Positions 55,001 to 64,000 of a stretch of DNA of 64,000 nt are shown here, in pieces. The stretch lies in assembly GCF_019175285.1 (NCBI RefSeq), contig NC_056523.1:120138513-120202512 (forward strand), written 5' to 3'. The notes below the pieces were generated by a model. That model searched no databases. It worked only from the letters and a program-made list of their open reading frames with translations, and was not told the origin of the DNA. Numbering within the stretch: the first letter of the stretch is position 1; every line of letters starts with the position of its first letter. The translations under genes and the position numbers were made by a program. The DNA is from Sceloporus undulatus (lineage: Eukaryota; Chordata; Lepidosauria; Squamata; Phrynosomatidae).

Positions 55001-56837
55001 CTCATCTTGGGGTGTCCTGGTGTAAAGAGATCTCACATCCATACTAATTTCAAAGATGTTATTTTTAAAATAACTTTGTAGAGACCCATATACGAGATGG
55101 AAATTTGGGACTAAAGGGTTTTTTTAATGGTCCAAACATAGAGAAAGTAGCTCTAGAACTGAACTACAGCCTGCTCCTATTCAGAGGCCTGGAAAGAGAG
55201 TAAACATTTTATGTGTTTTTGATAAGACACATAATGGAGGTGTTCTATTCTACCCTCTGATAGGCAGCCCAAATTGAGACAAGGTGGATTTGATTATTTT
55301 AGTGATAGCTACTGTGAGGGTCTTCTCACATAAACTACACTGATCTTTCTGAAAGCTGTAGGGGAATCATTTTTATAATGAACACTGTACTGGACTACAA
55401 TGGCTGCTCCCTTGTCTTGTTTCTTTAATAATAATAGAAGACCAATTCTCTTAAGGCTTGTTATGCCCGATACATTTATTTAACAGGGGTGGAGCTCTGT
55501 TTTCTAACCTAATTCTTGAAAGATAATTGCTTAGAGTGTTACAGCTGGGCCTCTCGGAGGAGGGGCTTAAGCAGGGAGGGTATTCTGAAACCCACTGTGA
55601 TGTCTGAAGATTAAGACTATGTTCAGCACCTTGAAATGTGTCTCCTGTTTTCTAACTCAAGTAGTCAGCACCTGTTGCACTATTGTGGATCCAGCAATTA
55701 GCTTATATTCAGATCACACTAAGAGTGTAGAGGATCTTGGCCATTCTGTTTTAACAGAGGAGGTTAAAAAACGATCTAAGCTTAATATTCCATGGTTTCA
55801 ATTTTTTCCAAATTTACTCCCCCCTCCCCCTCCCCACAGAATGTCCCAAATTAATTCTAGTGGGCATGGAGGACATTTCTATCATGTTTGGAGGCCCACT
55901 GATCCACAGGTGAAAAATACAATTCTTTGCAAAAGTGTCTCTGCTCCACAAACATTTTTTGCTCCAAAATGTCCACTACAGGATTTGGAGTACATTTCTA
56001 CCAAATTTTGCAGTCCCCCAGGTCAATTTATGCTTAAGAGAGGTTCTTTTTGAAACTCAAAACACAGTGAAAATGCCCCCATGCCCTCTAGTCTAGAAGT
56101 ATTTGTGGGCAAAAATCCATTTTCTTTGTGGGAGCAGGTGCAGTCTTCCATGGTCTCTGAGCGCCCTAATGTGGACCCCTAGCCTTCCATGGTTGCCCAC
56201 TGCTCTTCTAGACAAAGGGATAAATCAAGTGCAGCAGTGGTCACAATAAAACCTTTTACCTCTTCGTCCTCCATCTCTGAACCACTTGACAAATGGCTCC
56301 TGCAGGCTTTCCCGCTTCCTAGAGTCACATGTTTTAGGTGGCATGAAGGACTACAGTGGATTTGATTCTCCTCTCCAATTCCACTGGTCCACCAGTGGAA
56401 ACGCACTATTTTATTCATCCCATGGATGCTATTGTTCAAAAGTAATTTGAGAAGTTTCCAAGGTAGCTAGCCATCCTGCATTCTTTTAAACACTGCCATT
56501 TTAATCTGGTCCATCATGCTCCCATTACTTTCAGGAATGGGATATGTGAGAAAACTCCAAGGGCATAGGACTGACACCTATCCTGCAACTTCTCTCCATC
56601 CCCTCACTGATTTTTCTCTTTCTGAAAAGTAAACAGCTAGAGCAAATCCTTAGCCATTTGTCTTATTTACCTTACAGATTTCCTTCTGCTTTTGGTGCTC
56701 CTGTTTTTCTAGATGCAACTGTTCTTTCAAACATTCTATCTCAGCATTCATAGCTCGTTCTTTTTCTCCATATTCAGTTAACATTTTCTCTAAAAGAAAA
56801 TTTGCTCATTACATAAAGTCTGTTGATACATATATAG

Positions 56838-56899
<62 letters not shown>

Positions 56900-59800
56900 T
56901 ATGCTACTGTTAGAATACCCTACAAACCCTCCCTGGAATACAGGGAAGTTTCCCACGTGAAAGGCATGCTGGCCCAAAAACACATGAAAGAACTAGACAG
57001 CACTAAATAAAGGTTAAATGGGTTTGTTGATCATGCCATCTCCCTCAAGCTTTATGCATATCCTCTGACAACAGGGATTGAGCGAGTCCCATTGCAACGC
57101 AATTAAAGGCCATAATTCCTTCTCACCCCGAGCTGTGTTCCTGTTCATTCCTTTCTATCCAATCATCCAAGGGTTTTATCATATCCAATCAATTTTGGTA
57201 CTCCAAAGTTAAAGCCATCAGTCATTCCAGAATCCCATTGTCAATTTCCTGAGAAGACCATCAGGTCTTTGTCACATGATAGGATACCACCAAGTACCCC
57301 TCAAGGCAAGGACATCGGATATAAATATCTGTCCCAGACATAGCCTTCCCGTGAACATAGTCTGCACTCAGTTTGCCCATGGATCCTGTTGCACTGAATG
57401 TTTGTGTGCATCTTTGAAAATGTCTTAATAAAACAATTTTATTCATAAAACTGGAGTCTTTCTGCAGTTAGTACCACTGCCGCATCCACTGAGAGATGGC
57501 AGTCAGACAAGAAGAAACTTGGTATTCAAGCCCCATCGAAAGGTCAGGGGTGGAGAGATACAACTGAGTGTCGACGGCGTACAGATGATAGGAGAAACCA
57601 AAAGAACAGATGAGTTTACCTAGGGACAGTGTGTATAGAGAGAACAGAAGGGGACCCAAGACAGAGCCCTGGGGAACTCCAACAGATAGGGGAACAGAGG
57701 ACGAAGTCTGACCACCCGTGACCACTGCAAAAGATCTATCTGACAAGTAAGATTTAAACCAGTTGAGAGCAGAGTCAGAGAACCCAAGGTCAGAAAGTAA
57801 ATCAACCAGGAGACAGTGATCAACAGTGTCAAAGGCTGCAGACAAATTGAGAAGAATGAGAATAAAGTAGAGGCCGTTTGCCTTGGCCCGCAAGAGATCG
57901 TTTGAGATCTTGGTGAGGGCTGTCTCTGTAGATAGATAGATAGATAGTCTAGACCTAAGCTGAATCAAATGTACAGTATGTGGTCATTTTAAACATACCA
58001 GTGGCTCTTAATCTATGGACATTTAGATGTTTTGCATGTCAGCAGCTATCAGAATCCCTAGCCATTGTCACTGTCAAGACTTGGAACATGGTATAAACAA
58101 CGTAAAACAGTTAAAAGCATGAATCAGCTTCTTTTTTTCTGTGACAGGAATGGCCATTCATTTTATTAAATAATGTTTGAAAAACTGGGCTACTTAGTTT
58201 TGGCCTATGCATCATACTATGCTTTCAGTAAAATCCATGTTCTTAGTTCAAGTAAGACCACAAGTCATTCCATAAAACCATTATACACACTTTAGGAGGA
58301 GACACAAGCTTAGGGTTAGGAGACAACTTTTTATGCATATTTCTGTCATAGTGTAAGACACTTTTGGTGCTAAAAAGGAATGGTGAGGTTCTAATGGGAA
58401 AATAAGGATAGTCCTATCACAAGTTTTCATCTATCTGACAGTGAAGAATTTGTATTAGGCAGAAAAGAATTTAGATAAATGTACAGTAAATATTTTTATT
58501 CTTCACAAGAAGTGGATGTGATATACACTTCAGCTGAATCGCAAAGACTAACCAAAGGAAAACAAATGGATCCTCTTTTGAAACAAACAGAGAATGTTCC
58601 ACTAAAGCACAATATATATTTGGAGTTACCTTTTTGGTCTTCAGTCATCTTGTACTTTTCATTCAGCTCTTTGACCTCTGTTGACAGCATTGTGTCTTTC
58701 TGTTGAAGAGCAGTCTGTAATTTTTCAATGTCCTTATTCTTGGCTTCTATTGTTTCCTCTAAATGGGTGATATCTAGATTGTATTTATCACCCATTTGTT
58801 CTGCAACATTCCTGTTGGAAAGACAGACAAATACCTACTTTTTATTGTAGTTTATTATCTTTTTTCAGTGTCTCCCTCTTCTCTGTCTTCTTCCTAAAAT
58901 TAATCCTATCTTTCTTCTCCTGCTTCTCTCCATACCATTCCAACAGCAACTCCCATCCACGTGCAAAATATCCCAACCAACATTATACAGGTGTCACACA
59001 GTCTTCATGCAGTCTTCTTGCCTATGTACTATTATATTTTTAATATTTATGTAGCATTACAATAGAGCCAATTCACCATATCCTGAGAGCAACTATATGG
59101 ACATAAATCCTCAGTTAAAACCTGTGACACCAACCTCATGGCTCACACATAGAACTATAGATTGAGGATATTGCAGCTTTGGGTGCTTGTAGATTTACAC
59201 TTCAGGAGATGAACATGTGAAAATAGAATCATATATTATTTCTATTCCCATGTATGAAGGAAACTCTAGGATTGTCTCAATAAACCAAATCAGTGTTTCT
59301 GTATACTCGACTTACCCAAGTTCTGCAATATATTCTAAGAGCTTCTCTGAATCATATTTCTCTTCAGACTGTTTCTCAGTTTCCATCCTAAAATCAAGAT
59401 GAGGAGAGCACAACATTATCTTTTAGAGATTGGGTAAAAAATATTTTAATTACTAGACTGGCAGAATGGAAGGTCTGATTCATCTATTGCATCTACTGTT
59501 TATATTTATTTATTTATTTATTTGTATCCCGCTCTTTTCCCAGGACTGGGACTCAGAGCAGCTTCACAGTATTTAAAAATAAAAATAGTACAATAAAATA
59601 AAAAGTACATTGAAAAGAATTTTTAAACTGGTCCAACATCGAACATCCCAGCCTGTTCTTATAGTAAATCCCTAAATGCCTGTTTGAACAGGTAGGTCTT
59701 CACCTGCCGGTGGAAGGCCATCAAGGAGGGAGCCATTCTGTTCTCCCTGGGCAGGGAGTTCCCGAGTCTAGGGGCAGCCACTGAGAAGGCCCTCTCTCGT

Positions 59801-62800
59801 GTCCCCACCAACCATATTTGTGATGATGTTGGGACAGAAAGAAGGGCTTCCCCAGAGGATCTTAGAGTCCGGGCCAGTTCATAACAAGAGAAACGGTCTG
59901 CCAAATAGTGTGGACCTGAGCCATGTAGGGCTTTGTAGGTAATAACCAGGACCTTGAATTGTGTCCGGAAACAAACTGGTAGCCAATGAAGCTGTTTCAA
60001 CAGGGGCATTGTATGGTTTCTGTAATCTTCCCCCGTTAATAGCCTGTCAGCAGCTCTTTGAACCAACTGAATTTTCTGAACACTTTTCAAAGGCAGCCCC
60101 ATGTAGAGTCCATTACAGTAGTCCAAACAGGATGTAACCAAGGCATGTACCACCATGGCCAAATCTGGCTTCTCAAGGAACGGGTGCAGTTGGCGTACAA
60201 GTTTTAAATGTGCAAAAGCACTCCTGGTCACAGCAGAGACCTGGGCCTCCAGATTCAAAGCTGAGTCCAAGAGTACCCCCAAACTGCGAACCTGTGTCTT
60301 CAGGGGGAGTGAGACCCCATCTAACACAGGCTGGATCCCTATTCCCCGATCTGCCTTCCGACTGACCAGGAGCACCTCTGTCTTATCTGGATTAAGTTTC
60401 AACTTGTTTGCCCTCTTCCAGTCCATTACTGAAGACAGGCACTGGTTTAGAACCAGGACAGCCTCCTTGGATTGAGGTGGGAAGGAGTAGTAGAGTTGAG
60501 TGTCATCTGCATATTGATGACACCGCACCCCAAAACTCCGGACAACTTCTCCCAGTGGTTTCATGGGGGTCGAACAGGAGTCCCCCAGTACCACCTTCTG
60601 AGTTCGCCCCTCCAGGAAGGAATGGAGCAGCCACTGTAGAACAGTACCTCCAAGCCCCATCCCAGAGAGGCGGTCTAGAAGGATACCATGATCGATGGTA
60701 TCAAAAGCCGCTGAGAGGTCCAGGAGAACCAACAGAGACACATTCCTCCTGTCCAGTTCCCTGAGTAGGTCATCCACCAAGGCGATCAAGGCTGTCTCTG
60801 TTCCATAGCCAGGTCTGAAACCGGATTGAAATGGATCTAGATAATCCGTTTCATCCAGAAATCCCTGGAGTTGGAAAGCCACCACACGTTCCAGAACCTT
60901 GCCCAGAAATGGTAGGTTAGACACTGGCCGATAGTTTTTCATTATTGTGGGATCTAAGGATGGCTTTTTTTAACAGAGGCCTTACAACAGCCTCCTTTAG
61001 GCAGGATGGAATTCTGCTTTGTTGTAAGGAGGCATTGATGGCCTCCTTTACCCGTTCAGTCAGTCCTCCTCTGGCCTGTTTAACAAACCAAGAAGGACAA
61101 GGATCCAAGATACACGTGATGGCTTTTACCTCTCCAAGGATCCTGTCCACACCATCAGGCTGCACAAGTTGAAAAGTATCCATTAACATTGGACTGATAG
61201 GAGCCAAGGTTGCACCAACTGAGACTGTATCAACTGTAGCATCCAAGCTGGAGCAGATCTGAGCGACTTTATCTGCAAAATGCCATGCAAATTCTTGACA
61301 GCGAGCCTCTGAGTGGTCTGTATCCTCTACCTGAGGGTGAGTGTGTAAAAGGCCCCATACCACTTGGAACAGCTCTGCTGGCCGGCTCCTTGCAGATGCA
61401 ATTCTGGCAGCAAAAAATGATTTCTTCGCTGCCCGCATTGCAACAGTGTAGGTTTTCAAATAGGCTCTAGCCCGTGTTCGATCACATTCACTCTGAGTCT
61501 TCCGCCAACGTCGCTCTAGTCTCCGTCTCATTCGCTTCATCACCATCAACGCCCTGGCCACTTCCCTATTCCAAAGGCTGGCCAGGGCTTCAACAGAATC
61601 GCCTGCCAAGGTGACAGAAAACTCCCCAAGAGCCCTCAGGAATCCATCTGGATCCATCAGCCTCTTGGGGCGGACCATTCTAATTGGTCCCCCACCCCTG
61701 CAAAGGTTCTGAGTCCCAGTGAGTCTAAATCTGACCAGATAATGATCTATCCATGACAATGGAACTGTGGAGAATTCTTTCACACCAAGATCATAACCAT
61801 CCCACCCAGTACAGAAAACAAAGTCCAGAGTGTGCCCAGCAGCATGAGTAGGTTCAGATACCACTTGAGAGAGACCCATGGTTGTCATGGAGGCCATGAA
61901 GTCCTGAGCCACTCCCGAAAGGGCAGTCCCAGCATGGATGTTCAAGTCCCCCAGTACTAACAGATGTGGAGACTCCAACACCAACCCCGAGACTATCCAG
62001 GTCAGCTCAGGAAGGGAGACTATTGTGCAGCGGGGTGGGTGGTACACCAACAGAATCCCTATTCTGTCCTGGCCACCCACCTTTAAATAAACACACTCAA
62101 AATCTGTAGACTGTGTGAGGGGGCATCTGGTCAGGGGGATGGAATCACAATAGACTACTGCAACTCCCCGCCCCCCAGGCCTTGCCTGCTGCTGCACAGA
62201 GAAACCTGATGGGCAAAGCTGAGAGAGATTGACTCCTCCAGTCTCATCCAACCAGGTTTCGGTTATACATGTCAAGTCAGATTGTTCTTCCAGGATCAGG
62301 TCCTGAATGGCAGCTGTTTTACCATTCACTGATCTGGCATTCAGCAGCAGCAGCTTCAACCCAGGGAGACTGTTACCAAGGCTATTCATACTATTTGGAT
62401 GGGGAGACAGCTTGTTGTTCCTGCAATAAGAACTGAAAAAATGCACACAGCAAAGAATACATTTACCGTATATACTTGACTATAAGTTGACCTCATATAT
62501 AAGTTGAGGGTAAGTTTTGGGGGCAAAATTATGGATTTTGATGACCTGTGGATAAGTCAAGGGTAAGACTTAGGGGCATATAGTAAAGGAGCTGAAGGAT
62601 GAAGCAAAGCAAAACAATGTCAAAGAATTTACAAAATTCCAGCAGACATAACTCTTTGTGCTCAGTCTTAAGGCTGGATGGATGAGAGAGTAGAGGGAGT
62701 CAGATTATACTCTTGCTTTTCACTAGGGGATGGTTTCTTCATTTAAATAAGACATAAGGTACAGTACTTGCATTGACCCATGGATAAGTCGATTCAGGTT

Positions 62801-63469
62801 TTTGGGTCAATTTTTTGACCTAAATTTCTAGACTTATACATGAGTATATACAGTAAGAAGTGGGTCTTACATTAATACTATTGTGCATAATCATATTTCC
62901 CCCTACAATATAAGGTGAATCAAGGTTATTGTTCTTACCATATATCAGATTACATTAGGGCAGTGGAAAGAATTATAGGGCCTTCAAGATCATGTCTGAT
63001 TGCAACTTCAACGTCAAGCATTGCTTACTAATGTACCTGCTGGGAAACCAGTCAAACAACATCTGAAGACTATATGATCCCCACGCTTGCAGTAGGGGAA
63101 CAATAGAGCGAGTACCAAATCAGCAAACATAAGTTCATACAGTATGAGCATAAGCCCATACATTTACTTGTCATTATCCTCTCCCAACTCACAATCCAAG
63201 CCTGAAACATTCAATGAAAAAAAACAATCCTTCAGTTTCAAAAGGTGGCTGAGAAAGTAACACATGGCTATTTCACAAAGTAAGGACAATTAACCACATT
63301 TATCTTTGCCTTCATTATACTGAAGTTAACACAAGAATTAACAGTTGAAAATGTGTTGTTTGACTTACAGTTGTTCTTCCAGCTGTGCTACTTTTTCTTT
63401 TGAATGTTCCAAGGTTCCTTGGGTTACATTAAGTTTAGAGTCCATGTCTTTCTGCTTAACAAAGGTGAC
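45940..63469 (-). CDS. HMMR: HMMR, hyaluronan-mediated motility receptor (RHAMM), last 12 coding exons (5' part outside window)
   Basis: Minus-strand join: 63469-63369, 59387-59316, 58811-58630, 56789-56671, 53175-52961, 50236-50120, 49283-49128, 48574-48428, 48285-48186, 47345-47169, 46332-46170, 46037-45940. Total 1647 nt, 548 residues plus stop, one continuous frame. The product is an almost entirely coiled-coil protein of microtubules, centrosomes and spindle that also binds hyaluronan. Recognisable segments are [19 protein letters not shown], the highly conserved [17 protein letters not shown] with YAKLLGHQN (the C-terminal centrosome-targeting zipper), the hyaluronan-binding [27 protein letters not shown], and [10 protein letters not shown] with a KEN degron. 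One intron (48427-48286) appears to use a GC donor. The last exon has two possible acceptors 7 nt apart. From memory, the human gene lies in the same orientation immediately upstream of MAT2B. Confidence 0.94.
46170..46332 (-). CDS. HMMR: HMMR coding exon (KEN box)
   Basis: 54 codons plus 1 nt. Encodes [40 protein letters not shown] and PKTPFKE. The KEN degron and the following TP sites are retained. In the second basic motif the lizard reads [10 protein letters not shown] where human reads [10 protein letters not shown]. Confidence 0.94.
46705..46862 (+). mobile_element. tRNA-derived SINE, 5' two thirds
   Basis: GCGATCTGAGCATTGGAATG, AGACTAGGGTCTGAATCCCT, ACCTTGGGCAAATGACACAC, CAGCCTCAGAGGAAAAGGC. 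Confidence 0.7.
47169..47345 (-). CDS. HMMR: HMMR coding exon (zipper and hyaluronan-binding motif 1)
   Basis: 59 codons, phase 0 both ends. This is the best conserved stretch: [58 protein letters not shown] keeps the B(X7)B basic spacing of the first hyaluronan-binding motif (K1/K9 and K3/K11). Confidence 0.97.
47506..47724. mobile_element. Fold-back MITE with perfect 48-bp arms
   Basis: Arms 47536-47583 and 47649-47696 are exact complements over 48 bp (GCAGACAGGATGGGAGAAGT... against ...ACTTCTCCCATCCTGTCTGC). An outer pair CACATGGCCATT / AATGGCCATGTG lies at 47506-47517 and 47713-47724. In an HMMR intron. Confidence 0.85.
47747..48185. other. HMMR intron, nothing recognised
   Basis: Intron sequence between the fold-back MITE and the next exon; no motif to report. 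Confidence 0.4.
48186..48285 (-). CDS. HMMR: HMMR coding exon
   Basis: 1 nt plus 33 codons. Encodes [20 protein letters not shown] and [13 protein letters not shown], matching human WRLLYEELYNKTKPFQ. Acceptor TACTTAG, donor GTTAGTC. Confidence 0.92.
48428..48574 (-). CDS. HMMR: HMMR coding exon with GC donor
   Basis: 147 nt. Encodes [20 protein letters not shown] and [18 protein letters not shown]. The exon must end at ...GAAAG to join the next exon in frame and restore an Arg-Lys pair as in human EEGRKAEKE. The following intron bases are GCATGT, a GC rather than GT donor. Confidence 0.85.
48740..48946. mobile_element. Tigger/pogo-type MITE
   Basis: CCCCCATGGATACCAAAATC, CTCAAGTCTCATTAAATACA, AAGCCCTGGATGGTTGAATC, right end GGATACAGAGGGCTGACTG then TA. 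The left end is eroded. Confidence 0.75.
49128..49283 (-). CDS. HMMR: HMMR coding exon
   Basis: 156 nt. Encodes [20 protein letters not shown] and [15 protein letters not shown], matching the human ESYKALTASEIEDLKLE region in position. Donor GTATGG. Confidence 0.88.
49690..49880 (+). mobile_element. 5S-rRNA-derived SINE
   Basis: CTGATTTCAGAAGCTAAACC, AGTCAGGCCTAGTTAGTGCC and TGGATGAGAAAC follow the 3' half of 5S rRNA (CTGATCTCGGAAGCTAAGCA, GGTCGGGCCTGGTTAGTACT, TGGATGGGAGAC). After it comes GCTGCTACAAGTCAGAGTTG, resembling the GCCATAAGTCAGA tail of the local tRNA SINEs. Not a functional 5S gene: the 5' half is missing or eroded. Confidence 0.75.
50120..50236 (-). CDS. HMMR: HMMR coding exon
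   Basis: 117 nt with split codons at both ends. Encodes [20 protein letters not shown] and [13 protein letters not shown]. The donor GTATGTAAG at 50119 keeps frame with the next exon; a second GT 4 nt further does not. Confidence 0.88.
50237..50960. other. HMMR intron, nothing recognised
   Basis: No repeat family or additional exon supported. Confidence 0.35.
50965..51100 (-). mobile_element. tRNA SINE 3' half
   Basis: TTGTTGTTGTGTGCCTTCAA, CTTATGGCAACCCTATCATG, AAAGATTTGTTCAGAGAAGG and TTTGCCATTGCC, read on the complement as the SINE 3' half. Confidence 0.8.
51101..52765. other. HMMR intron, nothing recognised
   Basis: AT-rich, about 1.6 kb. Short purine-rich patches (51490-51620) but no named repeat or exon. 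Confidence 0.4.
52769..52952. repeat. Inverted pair of a widespread sauropsid repeat
   Basis: TATGTAGAGAGATCTTGTAG with CACCTTTGAGACTAACT at 52769-52806 is the complement of 52884-52920. The right side continues with ACAGACTAACACGGCTATA, a phrase common in reptile repeats. It sits about 8 nt inside the intron after the HMMR exon at 52961-53175. Confidence 0.65.
52961..53175 (-). CDS. HMMR: HMMR coding exon
   Basis: 71 codons plus 2 nt. Encodes [40 protein letters not shown] and [11 protein letters not shown], equivalent to human [20 protein letters not shown] and TLDELDKLQ. A repeat starts about 8 nt beyond its 5' splice site. Confidence 0.93.
53640..54242. mobile_element. GC-rich hAT-like MITE carrying a second MITE
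   Basis: Ends GCCCGTTCCGGACGGGC and, inverted, GCGCGTTACAGACTGCC. The interior (AAATGGCGGC, GACGTAGCGGACGC, TTTGGCCGCTGCGGTTCC) is the same family as 11244-11607. A TA-flanked MITE occupies 53681-53934. Confidence 0.85.
53681..53934. mobile_element. Mariner-type MITE with CAGTGGTACC ends (254 bp)
   Basis: Terminal inverted repeats CAGTGGTACCCCGGGATACG and CAGTGGTACCTCGGGTTACG, TA at 53679-53680 and 53935-53936. Several internal GGGTTACGAA units. Inserted in the hAT-like element 53640-54242. Confidence 0.9.
55501..56670. other. HMMR intron, nothing recognised
   Basis: May contain the eroded 5' part of the Penelope-like element. The plus open frame 55619-56053 has no recognisable domain. Confidence 0.35.
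56671..56789 (-). CDS. HMMR: HMMR coding exon
   Basis: 2 nt plus 39 codons. Encodes [20 protein letters not shown] and [19 protein letters not shown], equivalent to human NLNAEMQNLKQKFILEQQE. Phase 0 donor GTAAATAAG. Confidence 0.88.
56837..56898. repeat. (TA)n(CA)n compound microsatellite
   Basis: Short TA run followed by about 23 AC units. Confidence 0.97.
56903..57466 (+). mobile_element. Possible solo LTR (fossil), low confidence
   Basis: Starts TGTTAG, contains a TATA-like GATATAAATA at about 57317 and an AATAAA at about 57428, and ends near TTTCTGCA. The layout resembles an old solo LTR. No matching target duplication or internal region is seen, so the family is unknown. Confidence 0.3.
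57468..57968 (-). pseudogene. L2-clade (Maui-like) LINE RT fragment
   Basis: Encodes [60 protein letters not shown] and [16 protein letters not shown]. It differs clearly from the other L2 copies here and resembles the fish-type L2 subgroup. Motif A reads LNLSAAFD rather than LDLSAAFD, and the catalytic YADD reads YAVD. Both ends are missing. Confidence 0.85.
57930..57950. repeat. (GATA)n short tract
   Basis: TAGATAGATAGATAGATAGT beside the LINE fragment. Confidence 0.85.
57970..58629. other. HMMR intron, nothing further recognised
   Basis: A possible short hAT remnant near 58005-58090 (ACATTTAGATGTTTTGCATG). Otherwise unique. Confidence 0.3.
58630..58811 (-). CDS. HMMR: HMMR coding exon
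   Basis: 182 nt. Encodes [19 protein letters not shown] and [18 protein letters not shown], heptad-rich. Matches human DQVEKYKLDIAQLEEN and SKQVEDLNVKC. Confidence 0.92.
59316..59387 (-). CDS. HMMR: HMMR coding exon
   Basis: 72 nt, split codons at both ends. Encodes [20 protein letters not shown], matching human SETEKLLEYIEE. The donor is GTAAGTC. Confidence 0.9.
59659..60942 (-). pseudogene. L2 ORF2 C-terminal half: reverse transcriptase (427 codons)
   Basis: RT motifs: [36 protein letters not shown] (D75) and [14 protein letters not shown] (YADD 144-147). Between them the text jumps from LGDSCST to PMKPLGEV, so the GVPQG motif B and about 20 residues are deleted. The thumb and C-terminal region are intact ([40 protein letters not shown]). 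Confidence 0.95.
60917..62446 (-). pseudogene. L2 ORF2 N-terminal half: APE-type endonuclease and linker (509 codons)
   Basis: AP-endonuclease motifs: [12 protein letters not shown] (about 32-43), TETWLDE (62-68), GGRGVAVVY (91-99), [10 protein letters not shown] (164-173), LDFVF (207-211) and SWIDHYLVR (231-239; the usual S-D-H-Y box reads I-D-H-Y). A basic linker ([16 protein letters not shown]) follows, then the start of the RT ([15 protein letters not shown]). The frame then breaks in a run of seven A, one base longer than expected, and continues in the next frame as [14 protein letters not shown]. Confidence 0.93.
62466..62853. mobile_element. Mariner/pogo-type MITE with CCGTATATACTTG ends
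   Basis: Left CCGTATATACTTGACTATAA, right end complementary to CTGTATATACTCATGTATAA, TA on both flanks. Internal TAAGTTGAGGGTAAGTTTTG and GACCCATGGATAAGTCGATT. A broadly distributed vertebrate family, related in ends to 13371-15741. Confidence 0.8.
63369..63469 (-). CDS. HMMR: HMMR coding exon (first in window)
   Basis: 33 codons plus 2 nt, phase 0 start. Encodes [20 protein letters not shown] and KVAQLEEQ, matching the human KQEGMEMKLQVTQRSLEE region. Acceptor TTTTCAG, donor GTAAGTC. Confidence 0.9.
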
Positions 63470-63479
63470 CTGAAAACCC

Positions 63480-64000
63480 ATAGTCAGAACCACTGAGTTA
63501 TGACATTTTCTTTTATTTATTTAAAATATTCACACACTATCCTTCACAGAAATTGGACCTCAGGGCAGCACACATTTAAATTCTTATATCAGAATTTAGA
63601 AGATGATTGGATCATTGAATCTGCCCTTATGCAAACTTTATTTAGCCAGGAAGAAATTTATATACAGCAGAACAGCATGGGTTACCTGTGATTTACCCAG
63701 TATCAGCTGAACTCCTGCCTCATCAATTTGAAATTGTGCCATGTAGAGATTCACAAGGAAAAAACAGAGGTTCTAGCATGTCAGCATTGACTCCTACCAT
63801 CTGCCACACTGAACATGTAGCTAGATATACTGTAGCAGAAACTCATCGAAATCAGCAGTAGCTGCACTGTAACTTCTCTCCCTAATATTTTCACTGCTCT
63901 TTGTGTTGCTCTTTGAATGTTTTTAAATCTATTATTTTTAACTGCTTCAAATTATTGTTATGTGTGCTTCTCATGTGATCCTCTCAGATTTTGTGAAATC
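63480..64000. other. HMMR intron, right edge
   Basis: A possible LINE tail (TTATTTATTTAAAATATTC, GACCTCAGGGCAGCACACA) at 63510-63575. Otherwise nothing recognised. Upstream HMMR exons are outside the window. Confidence 0.35.

Larger units (their letters stand above)
53420..55500 (-). mobile_element. Penelope-like element, heavily eroded, split by MITEs
   Basis: Minus strand gives broken pieces in the order expected for a Penelope-like [14 protein letters not shown] (family ADKGGAIVV, about 55400), [11 protein letters not shown] (about 55110), [10 protein letters not shown] (family LDVxSLYT, about 55050), NYFKFKN (about 54890), then a 3' region GCTCCTGAAGAAGGCCTTTG and GATGAAACATGTTAGGC (53545-53600), typical of these elements. 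Many breaks; non-functional. Confidence 0.6.
59505..62450 (-). mobile_element. L2 LINE, nearly complete ORF2
   Basis: About 2.9 kb in the large HMMR intron, with a TTTA tail and TTTGTATCCCGCTCTTTTCC 3' end at 59505-59545. Encodes endonuclease and reverse transcriptase in two frames overlapping at about 60917-60942. It is the longest L2 copy in the window. Confidence 0.95.

Overview
The window is vertebrate nuclear DNA, and the repeat content points to a squamate reptile, most likely an iguanian-type lizard. It carries CR1 and L2 LINEs, an RTE/BovB-type LINE, Sauria-type tRNA SINEs, a Penelope-like element, a Helitron remnant and many short inverted-repeat DNA transposons. The species cannot be named from the sequence alone. 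Two host genes are present, both on the minus strand: HMMR (high coordinates, 5' part beyond the right edge) and MAT2B (complete). This HMMR-then-MAT2B order in the same orientation is, from memory, the order on human 5q34.

Layout, left to right: 1-18,900 is intergenic DNA 3' of MAT2B. It holds no host gene that I can support and is dense in repeats (BovB-type LINE at 4.7-6.2 kb and 8-9 kb, a large composite inverted-repeat element at 13.4-15.7 kb, a Helitron helicase tail near 16.9 kb). 18,900-41,887 is MAT2B in seven exons; the exon lengths sum to 1005 nt, giving 334 codons plus stop with no frame break. Introns 5 and 6 each contain a CR1 LINE that was later split by an L2 LINE. 41,640-42,240 is a GC-rich promoter with two repeated GC-box/CCAAT modules. 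42.2-45.3 kb is a repeat-filled spacer. 45.3-64.0 kb is HMMR: the last twelve coding exons (1647 nt, 548 residues plus stop) with a Penelope-like element, an L2 LINE with long open frames, several MITEs and a 5S-rRNA-derived SINE in the introns.

MAT2B encodes the regulatory beta subunit of methionine adenosyltransferase II (S-adenosylmethionine synthesis). HMMR encodes a coiled-coil spindle/centrosome and hyaluronan-binding protein. They are neighbours, not an operon, and nothing here shows joint regulation. Most long open frames outside exons are LINE reverse-transcriptase fragments or low-complexity artefacts. I found no clear previously undescribed system. The most notable signals are a GC-AG intron in HMMR, a TA-flanked MITE family of about 240 bp with four copies, a minisatellite grown inside a DNA transposon, and a 5S-rRNA-derived SINE. 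All family names come from pattern recognition and memory, without database searches.
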